A DNA stretch of 64,000 bases. It comes from Azospirillum doebereinerae. Lineage in GTDB: Bacteria; Pseudomonadota; Alphaproteobacteria; Azospirillales; Azospirillaceae. The notes beneath the pieces are model-generated. The model was not told the origin of the DNA, searched no databases, and saw only the letters and a list, made by a program, of their open reading frames with translations. The stretch spans positions 62,001 to 126,000 of the forward strand of contig NZ_RZIJ01000018.1 in the NCBI RefSeq assembly GCF_003989665.1, in the 5' to 3' direction. A program made the translations under genes and the position numbers. This document shows, piece after piece, positions 37,536-44,915 of this stretch; position 1 is the stretch's first letter; each line of letters starts with the position of its first letter.

Positions 37536-40166
37536 TCAGGCGGCGACGGCCTGCGAGGCGTTGCTGGCCTGCTCGGCCTGGGCCGGAACCGGGGCCGGAC
37601 GGGCCTCGCGGACCGGCAGCATGTCGCCGACGGCGAAACCGACCGCCATCAGATTGGGCACCGCCATGGCGGCGAGCAGGATCGACCACAGCTCCAAGGC
37701 CAGGGTGCCCAGCGGATTGACCAGCGCGGCGGTGGCCGAGGCGGCGACCAGGGCGACCGACAGGATCGCTTCGGGCTTGGCGCAGAAGCGGCCCTTGGCG
37801 CGCTTGCCACCCTTGGCGGTCACCCGGAAGGCGTCCGTGCTGCGGACCAGACCGCGCAGGGCGGCCAGCGCCACCGTGGTGGACAGCGCCATGCCGACGG
37901 CGCAGGCGCCCAGGCTGTGCGTCCAGGAATTGCCCGAGGCGTAGCGCGAGGCCAGCAGGCTCGACCCGGCGCGGAGAACCAGGGCGCCCAGCACGGCGGC
38001 GGTGGCGGCGACCGGCGGCAGGTGCAGCGGCAGGACCAGCGAGGCGAAGGTCCAGACCACGGCGGCGGCGGCGGCGAAGACGCCGACCGCGTCGGACCAC
38101 CAGCGGATCCAATTGGTGACGTAGCCCAGCTTCTGGCCGGCGGTCAGGCTGCGGTTGCCCGGCAGGAACTTCGCCCAATGCGCCCGGACGATCTGCGTGG
38201 AACCGAACACCCAGCGGTCGCGCTGCTTGCGGAATTGCATGAAGTTGTCCGGCGCCAGCCCCTCGCCCAGACGCTCGTCGGTGTAGGCGGCGCAGTAGCC
38301 GGCCGACAAGATGCGCAGGCCGAGTTCGGTGTCCTCGCAGATGCCGGCCTCCGACCAGCCGCCGACCTGGTCCATGGCGGAACGGCGCAGCATGATCATG
38401 GTGCCGTGGCAGATGAAGGCCTGGCTCGACAGCCCTTCCTGCATGCCGACGTCGAAGAAGGGGCGGTACTCGGCGGTCATCGCCGCCTTCAGCGCCGTCT
38501 CATGGCCGTCGCGGTGCTCCTGCGGGGCCTGGACGATGCCGACCGAGGGATCGGCGAAGACCGGGGCCAGCTTCGACAGCCAGTCACGCGACACGGTGTA
38601 GTCGGCATCCAGCACGGCGACGATCTCGGCGGCCGGGTCGGTGTGGCGCAGCGCGGCGTTCAGCGCGCCGGCCTTGAAGCCGGAGATCTTCTTGTACCAG
38701 TGGAACTTGAACTTGGGGCCCAGCGCTTGGCACAGCTCCTCCACCGGGCGGACGAGATGCTCCTCCTCGGTGTTGTTGACCAGCACGACGACCTCGTAGT
38801 TCGGGTAGTCGAGACGCGACAGCGAGGCCAGCGTGGCGCCCAGCACGTCGGGCTGCTCGCGGCAGGCGGCGACGTGGATGGAGACCATGGGCTTGTGATC
38901 CGTTTCCGGCACGGCGCGCGGCAGCAGGGCCGGGGCGCGGCCGGTGAACAGGCGGCGGGCGACGTCGACCAGATCGGCGAAGGCGACGCTCATCATCAGG
39001 GCGCCCAGAGCGAAGGCGGATCCCCAGGTCGTCAGCGCGCCGAAGGTCAGGTACTCGGCGTAGGCGCCGGCCACCGCCGACCCGACGCCGAAGCCGATGA
39101 CGTTGGCGCCGAGCGAGGCGGCCAGCGCGAAGCCGGTGTTGCTGCGGCGGCGGAAGGCGACGAACAGCGACAGCGCGAAACCGACCGCCAGCGCCACCCC
39201 GGCGCCGACCTTCTCGCCGTGCGAGGCGCCGACCGGACCGGCCAGCGGCCATTTCGGCGCGCGGTCGGCGTCGAGCACGCCCCAACTCGGGCCCGGCGAG
39301 CCCTCGATGGTGGATTTCCAGACGCCGTCGAAAGCCTCGACCACATTGTAGTGAATGCCGAGCGCGCCCGCTTCCGCCGCGAAGCCGCGCACGACGGCGG
39401 CCTGGGCCTCCGGCGTCGGGTAGGCGTCGTGGAAGTTCTCGCCGCCCGACGGCCAGCCGACCTCGCCGACGAACAGCGGCTTGCCGGGGTGGGACTTGCG
39501 CACGGTGTCGAGCCGGTCGCGGATCCAGGTCAGCGCGTTCTCGACCGGCACGCCTTCCCAGTAGGGCAGCACGTGGACGCCCATGAAGTCGGACGCCTTC
39601 ACGGTGGCGTTGGCCTTGACCATCTCCGACCACACGTCGGCGGTGCCCACCTTGATCGAGGCCGGGACGGCGACCCGCACCCGCTGGATGTAGCGGGCCA
39701 GCTCGGCGTCGGTCAACTCGGCGCGCAGCAGCGTCTCGTTGCCGACGACGATGCGCTTGATGCCCCGGACAGTCTTGGCGAGCGCGATGGCCTGGACGAC
39801 CTCCTGCTCATTGCGGGCCTTGTCCTTGCTCAGCCAGACGCCGAGCGTGACGTCCAGCCCCTTCGACACCGCGATTTCGGGCACCTGCCCTTGCGAGCCC
39901 AGCGTGGAATAGGTGCGCACCCCGTCGGCGAAGCCGGCAATGGCGGTCATGTCCTTTTCCAGTTCCGCCCGCGGGACGACCGGCGAATGATTTGGGTCGT
40001 AATCCCGGCCCGAGGGCGAATAGGACACGGATTCGATGCGTCCGGGCTCCGCCTCCACCGGCGTCGGCGCGTTGCGCCAGGACCAGAAGGACGCGTGGCC
40101 GGCGGTCACGGCCAGCATGGCGGCGGCAATGGCAGCGGACCGCATCGGGTTCTTCGGGTTGCTCAT
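37536..40166 (-). CDS. Second membrane beta-glucan synthase with GH17-like and GT2 domains
   Basis: The 876-residue protein has the same layout as the gene at 30179: N-terminal anchor, GH17-like domain with Glu144 (VGNETLLR) and Glu235 (VGEVGWPSGG), membrane helices, then GT2 with VLDADYTVS, ICEDTELGLR and QRDRW, and C-terminal helices. Identity to the first copy looks moderate, so it is an old duplication rather than a recent one. It probably makes or extends a beta-glucan. The ATG at 40166 lacks a strong site; an in-frame ATG at 40145 is possible. A clear terminator follows. Confidence 0.87.
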   Translation of the reverse strand: MSNPKNPMRSAAIAAAMLAVTAGHASFWSWRNAPTPVEAEPGRIESVSYSPSGRDYDPNHSPVVPRAELEKDMTAIAGFADGVRTYSTLGSQGQVPEIAVSKGLDVTLGVWLSKDKARNEQEVVQAIALAKTVRGIKRIVVGNETLLRAELTDAELARYIQRVRVAVPASIKVGTADVWSEMVKANATVKASDFMGVHVLPYWEGVPVENALTWIRDRLDTVRKSHPGKPLFVGEVGWPSGGENFHDAYPTPEAQAAVVRGFAAEAGALGIHYNVVEAFDGVWKSTIEGSPGPSWGVLDADRAPKWPLAGPVGASHGEKVGAGVALAVGFALSLFVAFRRRSNTGFALAASLGANVIGFGVGSAVAGAYAEYLTFGALTTWGSAFALGALMMSVAFADLVDVARRLFTGRAPALLPRAVPETDHKPMVSIHVAACREQPDVLGATLASLSRLDYPNYEVVVLVNNTEEEHLVRPVEELCQALGPKFKFHWYKKISGFKAGALNAALRHTDPAAEIVAVLDADYTVSRDWLSKLAPVFADPSVGIVQAPQEHRDGHETALKAAMTAEYRPFFDVGMQEGLSSQAFICHGTMIMLRRSAMDQVGGWSEAGICEDTELGLRILSAGYCAAYTDERLGEGLAPDNFMQFRKQRDRWVFGSTQIVRAHWAKFLPGNRSLTAGQKLGYVTNWIRWWSDAVGVFAAAAAVVWTFASLVLPLHLPPVAATAAVLGALVLRAGSSLLASRYASGNSWTHSLGACAVGMALSTTVALAALRGLVRSTDAFRVTAKGGKRAKGRFCAKPEAILSVALVAASATAALVNPLGTLALELWSILLAAMAVPNLMAVGFAVGDMLPVREARPAPVPAQAEQASNASQAVAA

Positions 40167-40282
40167 GGGAGTTCGCGATGCCCTATTTGAGGTGGCCGTG
40201 CGCCACCGGACACCCGCATCAACGCGACGGCCCTTCCGACTATTCCCACGCTCTTTCAAATTTTTGTGCGTTGCCGCATCGG

Positions 40283-40307
40283 GGAACCGTCCGGCGCTCC
40301 TCCTGTT
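40283..40307 (+). promoter_or_regulatory. Candidate ECF (EcfG-type) promoter
   Basis: GGAAC (40283-40287), 16 bases, TGTT (40304-40307), 46 bases before the GTG at 40354. It repeats the spacing and -10 sequence seen at 11771-11795. Transcription would start near 40315 and cover the next two small genes. Confidence 0.45.
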
Positions 40308-40353
40308 GGTTCAAGCGACCCGCAAGATCGGGACAGCAGGATGGGAGATTCCC

Positions 40354-40659
40354 GTGAACGGCCAGAAAAACGACGACCGCGTCGACGTCGAGGCGTTGGA
40401 AGACACGATGGACGAGGTTCTCGAGACCCTCGCCGTCGCCGAGCAGGCGGCGGCCTTCGTGGAAGCCAACAGCACGGGCGAAGCCGACCGCAGCCGGGCC
40501 GGCGCTGTCCGGCGCCAGGCCGAAGCCATGCTCGACGCCGCCGACGAGGCGGTGTCGGACGAGGGCCTGTTCGGCGAGGATCTGTTGGGTGAGGACCGGG
40601 ATCCGAGCTTCGAGGACCCGTCCGCCGCCTCCGCCCGGCCGACCGGACTGCTGCACTGA
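40354..40659 (+). CDS. Small acidic protein, unknown function
   Basis: The 101-residue product (starting MNGQKNDDRVDVEALEDTMD) is strongly acidic and alanine-rich with helical character, no cysteine and no membrane segment. The GTG start follows GGGAG with good spacing; the upstream in-frame extension runs through the divergent promoter region and is unlikely. It is probably co-transcribed with the gene at 40696. A stress role is suggested only by composition and the candidate ECF promoter. Confidence 0.72.
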   Translation: MNGQKNDDRVDVEALEDTMDEVLETLAVAEQAAAFVEANSTGEADRSRAGAVRRQAEAMLDAADEAVSDEGLFGEDLLGEDRDPSFEDPSAASARPTGLLH

Positions 40660-40695
40660 CGGCGAAACAACGAAACCAATCCAGGAGAGTTCACC

Positions 40696-40914
40696 ATGGC
40701 CACCGAACACGAACGCTCGCCGGAGCACAAGAAGGCCCATGACCTCGCCGAGCAGGCGCTGGACCAGGCCGCCGAAGGCAACGCCGGCAAGGCACGCGAC
40801 CTGATCGAGGAAGCCAAGAGCATCGACCCGCGCATCGGCGAGGAGATGTCCCGCGAAGCCAAGGAGGACCAGCGTCAGGCCGACAAGGCGCTGCGGGACT
40901 CGTCGGACCGGTAA
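40696..40914 (+). CDS. Small charged helical protein, unknown function
   Basis: The 72-residue product (MATEHERSPEHKKAHDLAEQ ... QADKALRDSSDR) is highly charged and helical, without membrane segment or cysteine. CAGGAGAG lies 7 bases before the ATG. It begins 36 bases after the preceding small gene and probably shares its transcript. A tetratricopeptide-like half-repeat (AEQALDQAAEGNAGKARDLI) is faintly visible. It is followed by a palindromic repeat. Confidence 0.78.
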   Translation: MATEHERSPEHKKAHDLAEQALDQAAEGNAGKARDLIEEAKSIDPRIGEEMSREAKEDQRQADKALRDSSDR

Positions 40915-40924
40915 GTTCGGCGAC

Positions 40925-40980
40925 GTTTGCCCCCACCCTGCCTCCCCCGCTGGGCGGGGGAGGGCCGGGGTGGGGGCAAC
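40925..40980. repeat. Palindromic intergenic repeat, single-hairpin type
   Basis: GTTTGCCCCCACCC (from 40925) and GGGGTGGGGGCAAC (to 40980) form the outer stem around CCTCCCCCGC-tgg-GCGGGGGAGG. It lies between convergent genes (small protein and azlD) and resembles 33466-33580. Confidence 0.8.
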
Positions 40981-40995
40981 CACATGCCGAACCCT

Positions 40996-41307
40996 TTACA
41001 TCACCCGCCGCAGCACCACCACGGCCGCGACACCAACCGCGACGGCGACCGCCATCGGCACGCGCCGGGCGATCAGGCAGACCAGCGCCGCCGCCAGCGC
41101 GTCGGATGGCCGCGACAACGCCGCCGGCGCCACCAAGGCGACCAGCACAGCGCCGGGCGTCGCCTCCAGCGCGGCGCTTGCCGCCGGCCCCAGACGGATA
41201 CGCGCGATCAGCCACGGCCCGCCGACGCGGGTCAGCCACGTCGCCAGCGCGCCGGCCAGGATCACCGCCAGCACCGCCCCGTCGAGCATCCCATCGTCGC
41301 CCGTCAT
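40996..41307 (-). CDS. azlD: Branched-chain amino acid exporter, small subunit AzlD
   Basis: The 103-residue protein has about four membrane helices and the AzlD signature TWLTRVGGPWLIARIR near residue 23. AzlC and AzlD form a two-component exporter, shown for branched-chain amino acids and 4-azaleucine in Bacillus; relatives carry other amino acids. Its ATG overlaps the azlC stop (ATGA), typical of the pair. The substrate here is not known. Confidence 0.9.
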   Translation of the reverse strand: MTGDDGMLDGAVLAVILAGALATWLTRVGGPWLIARIRLGPAASAALEATPGAVLVALVAPAALSRPSDALAAALVCLIARRVPMAVAVAVGVAAVVVLRRVM

Positions 41308-42011
41308 GACAACGCCCTCCCCCGCCAAGCCGCCACGGTGCCGCCCGCCACGGCCCCGGCCAGGATGTGCCAGGGGCCGCCCGGCATCAGCGCGTGGACG
41401 CTCAGCGCCGCAACGGCGCTGGCGAGCCAGGGCGGCAGCGCCCCCGCCCCGCTCCAGAAGCCGGCCAACAGGCACAGGAACACCGCAATGAAGGTGAAAT
41501 CCAGCCCCCAGGCGGCGGGGTCGGCGATCAGCGCGCCGGCCAGCGTCCCGGCCACCGTGCTCGCCAGCCACGCCACGTAGAGCGTCAGCCCAACCCCGAA
41601 CCAGTAGCCGAAGGTCAGCGCCTCGCCCCGGCGGAGCGCCAGGGCCCAGACCTCGTCGGCCATCAGGAACAGCGCCGCCCCGACCCGCAACGGCGGCTTG
41701 CCCTCCAGGCGCGGGGCGAGCGTCGCCCCCATCAGAAGATGCCGCAGATTGACCAGCAGGATGCTCCCCACCACGGCGAAACCGGCGGCGTCGCGGCTCC
41801 ACAGCTCGACCGCGACGAACTGCGAACTGCCGGCGAAGACCAGGGCGCTCATCAGCCCCATCTCCAGTGGCGACAGCCCGGCCTTGGCGGCAAGGCTGCC
41901 CAGCAGGAACCCGAACGGAACGGCCCCCGCCACAATGGGCAGGGCATGGACGGCGCCGAGCGCGAACTCGCGCCGAACGGTCGCCGGGGGCGATGAGGAG
42001 GACAAGGTCAT
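41304..42011 (-). CDS. azlC: Branched-chain amino acid exporter, large subunit AzlC
   Basis: The 235-residue protein has about six to eight helices and AzlC features: GAVPFGFLLGSLAAKAGLSP, then ALVFAGSSQFVAVELW and NLRHLLMGATLAP. It forms an exporter with the overlapping azlD product. AAGGGGGG precedes the ATG at 42011. An AraC regulator lies upstream on the same strand beyond a hydrolase gene; such regulators often accompany azlCD. Confidence 0.92.
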   Translation of the reverse strand: MTLSSSSPPATVRREFALGAVHALPIVAGAVPFGFLLGSLAAKAGLSPLEMGLMSALVFAGSSQFVAVELWSRDAAGFAVVGSILLVNLRHLLMGATLAPRLEGKPPLRVGAALFLMADEVWALALRRGEALTFGYWFGVGLTLYVAWLASTVAGTLAGALIADPAAWGLDFTFIAVFLCLLAGFWSGAGALPPWLASAVAALSVHALMPGGPWHILAGAVAGGTVAAWRGRALS

Positions 42012-42092
42012 GGCCCCCCTTCTACGCGGCGACGGAGGCCCCGTCTTGGACGGGATTGCTGCCGAGCCCCCCGTTCCGGCGCCGGTCCGGGT

Positions 42093-43058
42093 TCAATTGC
42101 TGATCCGGTCGGACTGCGCCGGCATGGCGGCGAGCATTTCCAGAATATCGCCGGTGGTCCGGCCATGAGCGCAGGCGCCGGTCGCGGCTTCCCCGAAATC
42201 CACCAGATTGTGGAAACGCGGAGCGGGCGCGCGCTCCAGCGGAACCAGCCAAGCCGCGTGACCGTGCGCCTTCAGCGCCTTGGCATAGAGCGCCTGGGTT
42301 TCGAAGGGGACGTTGGTTTCCCGTGGATCGCCGATCACGAACACCCGGCGCTCCGGATCCGCCGGAATTTTCCCGACCGAGTCATAGGGATCGTACCAGC
42401 GCTCCGGCGAGGCCAGCAGATGGGTCAAACGCCGAGCCTGCAGATAGGCGCGGTAGGCGACCGGTCCGGACGACAGGACGGCGCAACGGACGTCGTCGCG
42501 TCGCGCCAGGAACTCCGCCACCAGTTGTCCGCCGGCGCTGTGCCCCCCGAGCGCCCAATGGGCGATCCTATACCGCGCCTTCACGGCGTCCAAAGCCGCG
42601 TTCATCAACGCCGCCTCGATCGGCCGGTGGCGTGTCGTCCAGGCCAGTCCGGCGCTGCCGTAGCTGCCGGGACGCCCGAAGAAGACGAAGGGCACCGCAT
42701 GACGTTCGGCCAGCCGGTTGCTCTGCCCGATCATGGCGGTGACGCCGAGCCCTTCCTGATGGCCGATGCTCGTCGGTTTCGTTCCCAGTATGTCGCCGTG
42801 AAACCAGCCGGCAGCGACCGGGTTCGGTCCGCCGCGCGTCAGGCCGGCGGCGTAATAACGCAGGCAGGCGCCTTTCCCTTCCACCTCGACCCAGACGGCG
42901 GTCTCCTGCCGTTCGAGGACGGCGCAGCCGGAGCGGCCGATCGTGATGCCCTTCGCAACCGCCGCGTTCGTGAACATCTCGTCGCTTGCCTGCGATTGGG
43001 CGGATGCCGGCGCGCGCGCCAGCGCGATGAAAACAAGAAGCAACCAAAGGGCACGCAT
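42093..43058 (-). CDS. Secreted alpha/beta hydrolase
   Basis: The 321-residue protein has a signal peptide (cleavage near ASA-QSQ) and an alpha/beta-hydrolase domain with nucleophile elbow GGHSAGGQL. A likely catalytic acid follows in VFVIGDPRETNVPF and the catalytic His lies in RFHNLVDFG. Two N-terminal cysteines could form a disulfide. The substrate, ester or peptide, cannot be told. GGAGGAAAC precedes the ATG. It lies between azlC and the araC-type regulator, 81 bases before azlC. Confidence 0.85.
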   Translation of the reverse strand: MRALWLLLVFIALARAPASAQSQASDEMFTNAAVAKGITIGRSGCAVLERQETAVWVEVEGKGACLRYYAAGLTRGGPNPVAAGWFHGDILGTKPTSIGHQEGLGVTAMIGQSNRLAERHAVPFVFFGRPGSYGSAGLAWTTRHRPIEAALMNAALDAVKARYRIAHWALGGHSAGGQLVAEFLARRDDVRCAVLSSGPVAYRAYLQARRLTHLLASPERWYDPYDSVGKIPADPERRVFVIGDPRETNVPFETQALYAKALKAHGHAAWLVPLERAPAPRFHNLVDFGEAATGACAHGRTTGDILEMLAAMPAQSDRISN

Positions 43059-43115
43059 GTTTCCTCCGACGCATCCGGACCGGCGATCCCTTCCTGCCCT
43101 ACGGGGATTTTCCCG

Positions 43116-44009
43116 TCAATGCGCGGCCGTTTGGACAGACGGCGTTCCACTGCCGCGCCGGTAATGGCCGGGAGCGACGCCGACCCGCGCCTTGAACACC
43201 CGGTTGAGATGAGCCTGATCGCAGAAGCCGCAGGCGGCGGCGATCTCGGCCAGTGGCAGGGGGCCGCCGAGCATCTCCTTCGCTCGCCCGACCCGGCGGT
43301 CGGTCAGGTAGCCGTGCGGCGTCGTGCCCACCGCCGCGCGGAAGACCCGCAGCAGATGGAAGCGGCTCAAGCCCACGGCCTCCGCCAGATCGGCCAGTTC
43401 GACGGGTCCCTCCAGATGGGCGTCCAGATACTCGCGGGCGCGCCGCACCGCCACAGGCTCCCGGCCAAGCGGGCGCGGGCGGGCGTTCAGGTCGCCATGG
43501 CGCAGCGCGGCGGCGGTGAAGGCCCGCAGCGCGACCGACTCCAGGTGCAGGGCGTCACGCTCCGGCCGCTCCAGGTCCCGGTGCAGCGCCCGGATGGCTT
43601 GGAACAGCTCCGGATCCTTCAAGACGGTGTCGCCGAAGCTGGGCAGCGCCGGGCGGTCGAGCGCGTCGGCCAGGGTCTGCCCGATCAACGCGACCGGCGG
43701 GTAGAAGATGCGGTAGGCGTAGCCCTCCCCCGCCGGACGCCCGTCGTGCAGTTCCTCGGGATTGAGCAGGACCACGTCCCCGGCGCTGGCCGCGTGGGTC
43801 ACGCCACGGTAGCGGTAGAGTTCGGTGCCGGCGGTGATCACGCCGATGACATAGGTCTCGTGGGTGTGCGGGGCGTAGACGTGGCGCTGAAAACGCGCGT
43901 TCAGGCATTCCATGCGGTCGAAGCGTGGCTCGCGCCACAGCCGCGCGAAGTCGCCGCGCGTGCCCTGGGTCGGGGTTTGGCTTTGGGTGAGCGCATCCAG
44001 TTGATCCAT
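43116..44009 (-). CDS. AraC family transcriptional regulator
   Basis: The 297-residue protein has an N-terminal cupin-like sensing domain (PHTHETYVIGVITAGTELYR) and a C-terminal double helix-turn-helix (DLAEAVGLSRFHLLRVFRAA, then EIAAACGFCDQAHLNRVFK). Regulators of this subgroup are often found beside azlCD or other exporters and probably sense an amino acid or related compound. The ATG at 44009 has no clear Shine-Dalgarno. It is divergent from the PAP2 gene over 95 bases and lies 57 bases before the hydrolase gene. Confidence 0.93.
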   Translation of the reverse strand: MDQLDALTQSQTPTQGTRGDFARLWREPRFDRMECLNARFQRHVYAPHTHETYVIGVITAGTELYRYRGVTHAASAGDVVLLNPEELHDGRPAGEGYAYRIFYPPVALIGQTLADALDRPALPSFGDTVLKDPELFQAIRALHRDLERPERDALHLESVALRAFTAAALRHGDLNARPRPLGREPVAVRRAREYLDAHLEGPVELADLAEAVGLSRFHLLRVFRAAVGTTPHGYLTDRRVGRAKEMLGGPLPLAEIAAACGFCDQAHLNRVFKARVGVAPGHYRRGSGTPSVQTAAH

Positions 44010-44104
44010 GCCTATATTCTAACAGCGAGGCGCACCGGCCGTCTTGGACAGGATTGCGGCCGGCTGGTCGATACGGAACGGATGGACATGACACGAGGTT
44101 ACCG

Positions 44105-44773
44105 ATGCTCGCGACCGTGACGCGCGGCGTCACCCATCTGGGCAGCAGCACCCTTCTGTTCCCGCTTTCCGCCCTCTACGCCACGCTTCTGTGGCGCCGC
44201 CATTCGGCGCCGCTGGCGTTGCGCTGGCTGGCCGCGGCGGCGCTCGGGCTGGGGGTGATGGGCGCCTTGAAGCTGTTCGGCCATGGTTGCGGCCTGCCGG
44301 CCTTTCCCTTCCTGCCGGAGGACCGCTTCGTCAGCCCCAGCGGGCACGCCGCCTTCGCCACGATCTTCTACGGATCGGTCGGCGCGCTGGCGGCGCGCGG
44401 CACCGGCTCCCCCGGCTGGCGGACCCTCATCCTTCTGGCGACCGTGGCCCTCGTCGCGGCGATCTCGATCTCCCGCGTTCTGGTCTCGGCCCATTCCACC
44501 GCCGAGGTGGTGGCCGGGCTGCTGGTCGGCGGGTCGGCGGTGGCGCTGTTCCTCTGGAGCGGCCGCTCCCTGCCCCCCGTCCGTGCCCGCGTGCCGCCGC
44601 TGCTGCTGGCGGCGGTGGCGCTGGGGGTGGTCGGGCTGGTGCGGGTCGGCGACCCCTCGTTCATCGAATCCGGCATCCGCGCCGTCGCCGTGCAGTTGCG
44701 AGCCGAAACCGGCCTCTGCCCCATTCCCCGCGTGGCCGTGTTCGATCATGGCGCTTATTCCCAACCACGGTGA
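44105..44773 (+). CDS. PAP2 family membrane phosphatase
   Basis: The 222-residue protein has about six helices and the PAP2 motifs PSGHAAFA and SRVLVSAHSTAE. The third motif normally ends SRxxxxxHxxxD and here has Glu in place of Asp. Such enzymes dephosphorylate lipid phosphates or undecaprenyl diphosphate at the membrane. GAGG lies before the ATG at 44105. It is divergent from the AraC regulator and followed by an intrinsic terminator. The lipid substrate is unknown. Confidence 0.85.
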   Translation: MLATVTRGVTHLGSSTLLFPLSALYATLLWRRHSAPLALRWLAAAALGLGVMGALKLFGHGCGLPAFPFLPEDRFVSPSGHAAFATIFYGSVGALAARGTGSPGWRTLILLATVALVAAISISRVLVSAHSTAEVVAGLLVGGSAVALFLWSGRSLPPVRARVPPLLLAAVALGVVGLVRVGDPSFIESGIRAVAVQLRAETGLCPIPRVAVFDHGAYSQPR

Positions 44774-44852
44774 GGACGTGCCGACTTTCCTGTGCTATCA
44801 CCGTGCGTCGCGGTCCCGGCCTCCAAAAGGGGCGTCAGGCTTGCGATGACGG

Positions 44853-44887
44853 ACGGGAGGGTCTATACCACCCGCCCGTTTTTGTTT
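44853..44887 (+). terminator. Intrinsic terminator between the PAP2 and helicase genes
   Basis: ACGGGAGGGT (44853-44862) and ACCCGCCCGT (44870-44879) pair with one mismatch, followed by TTTTTGTTT. Its loop contains CTATACC, and with TTGCGA at about 44841 this could also be a promoter (16-17-base spacer), so the element may both end one transcript and start the next. Confidence 0.75.
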
Positions 44888-44915
44888 CGTTCCGATTACC
44901 CGGCGTTTCTCGCGT

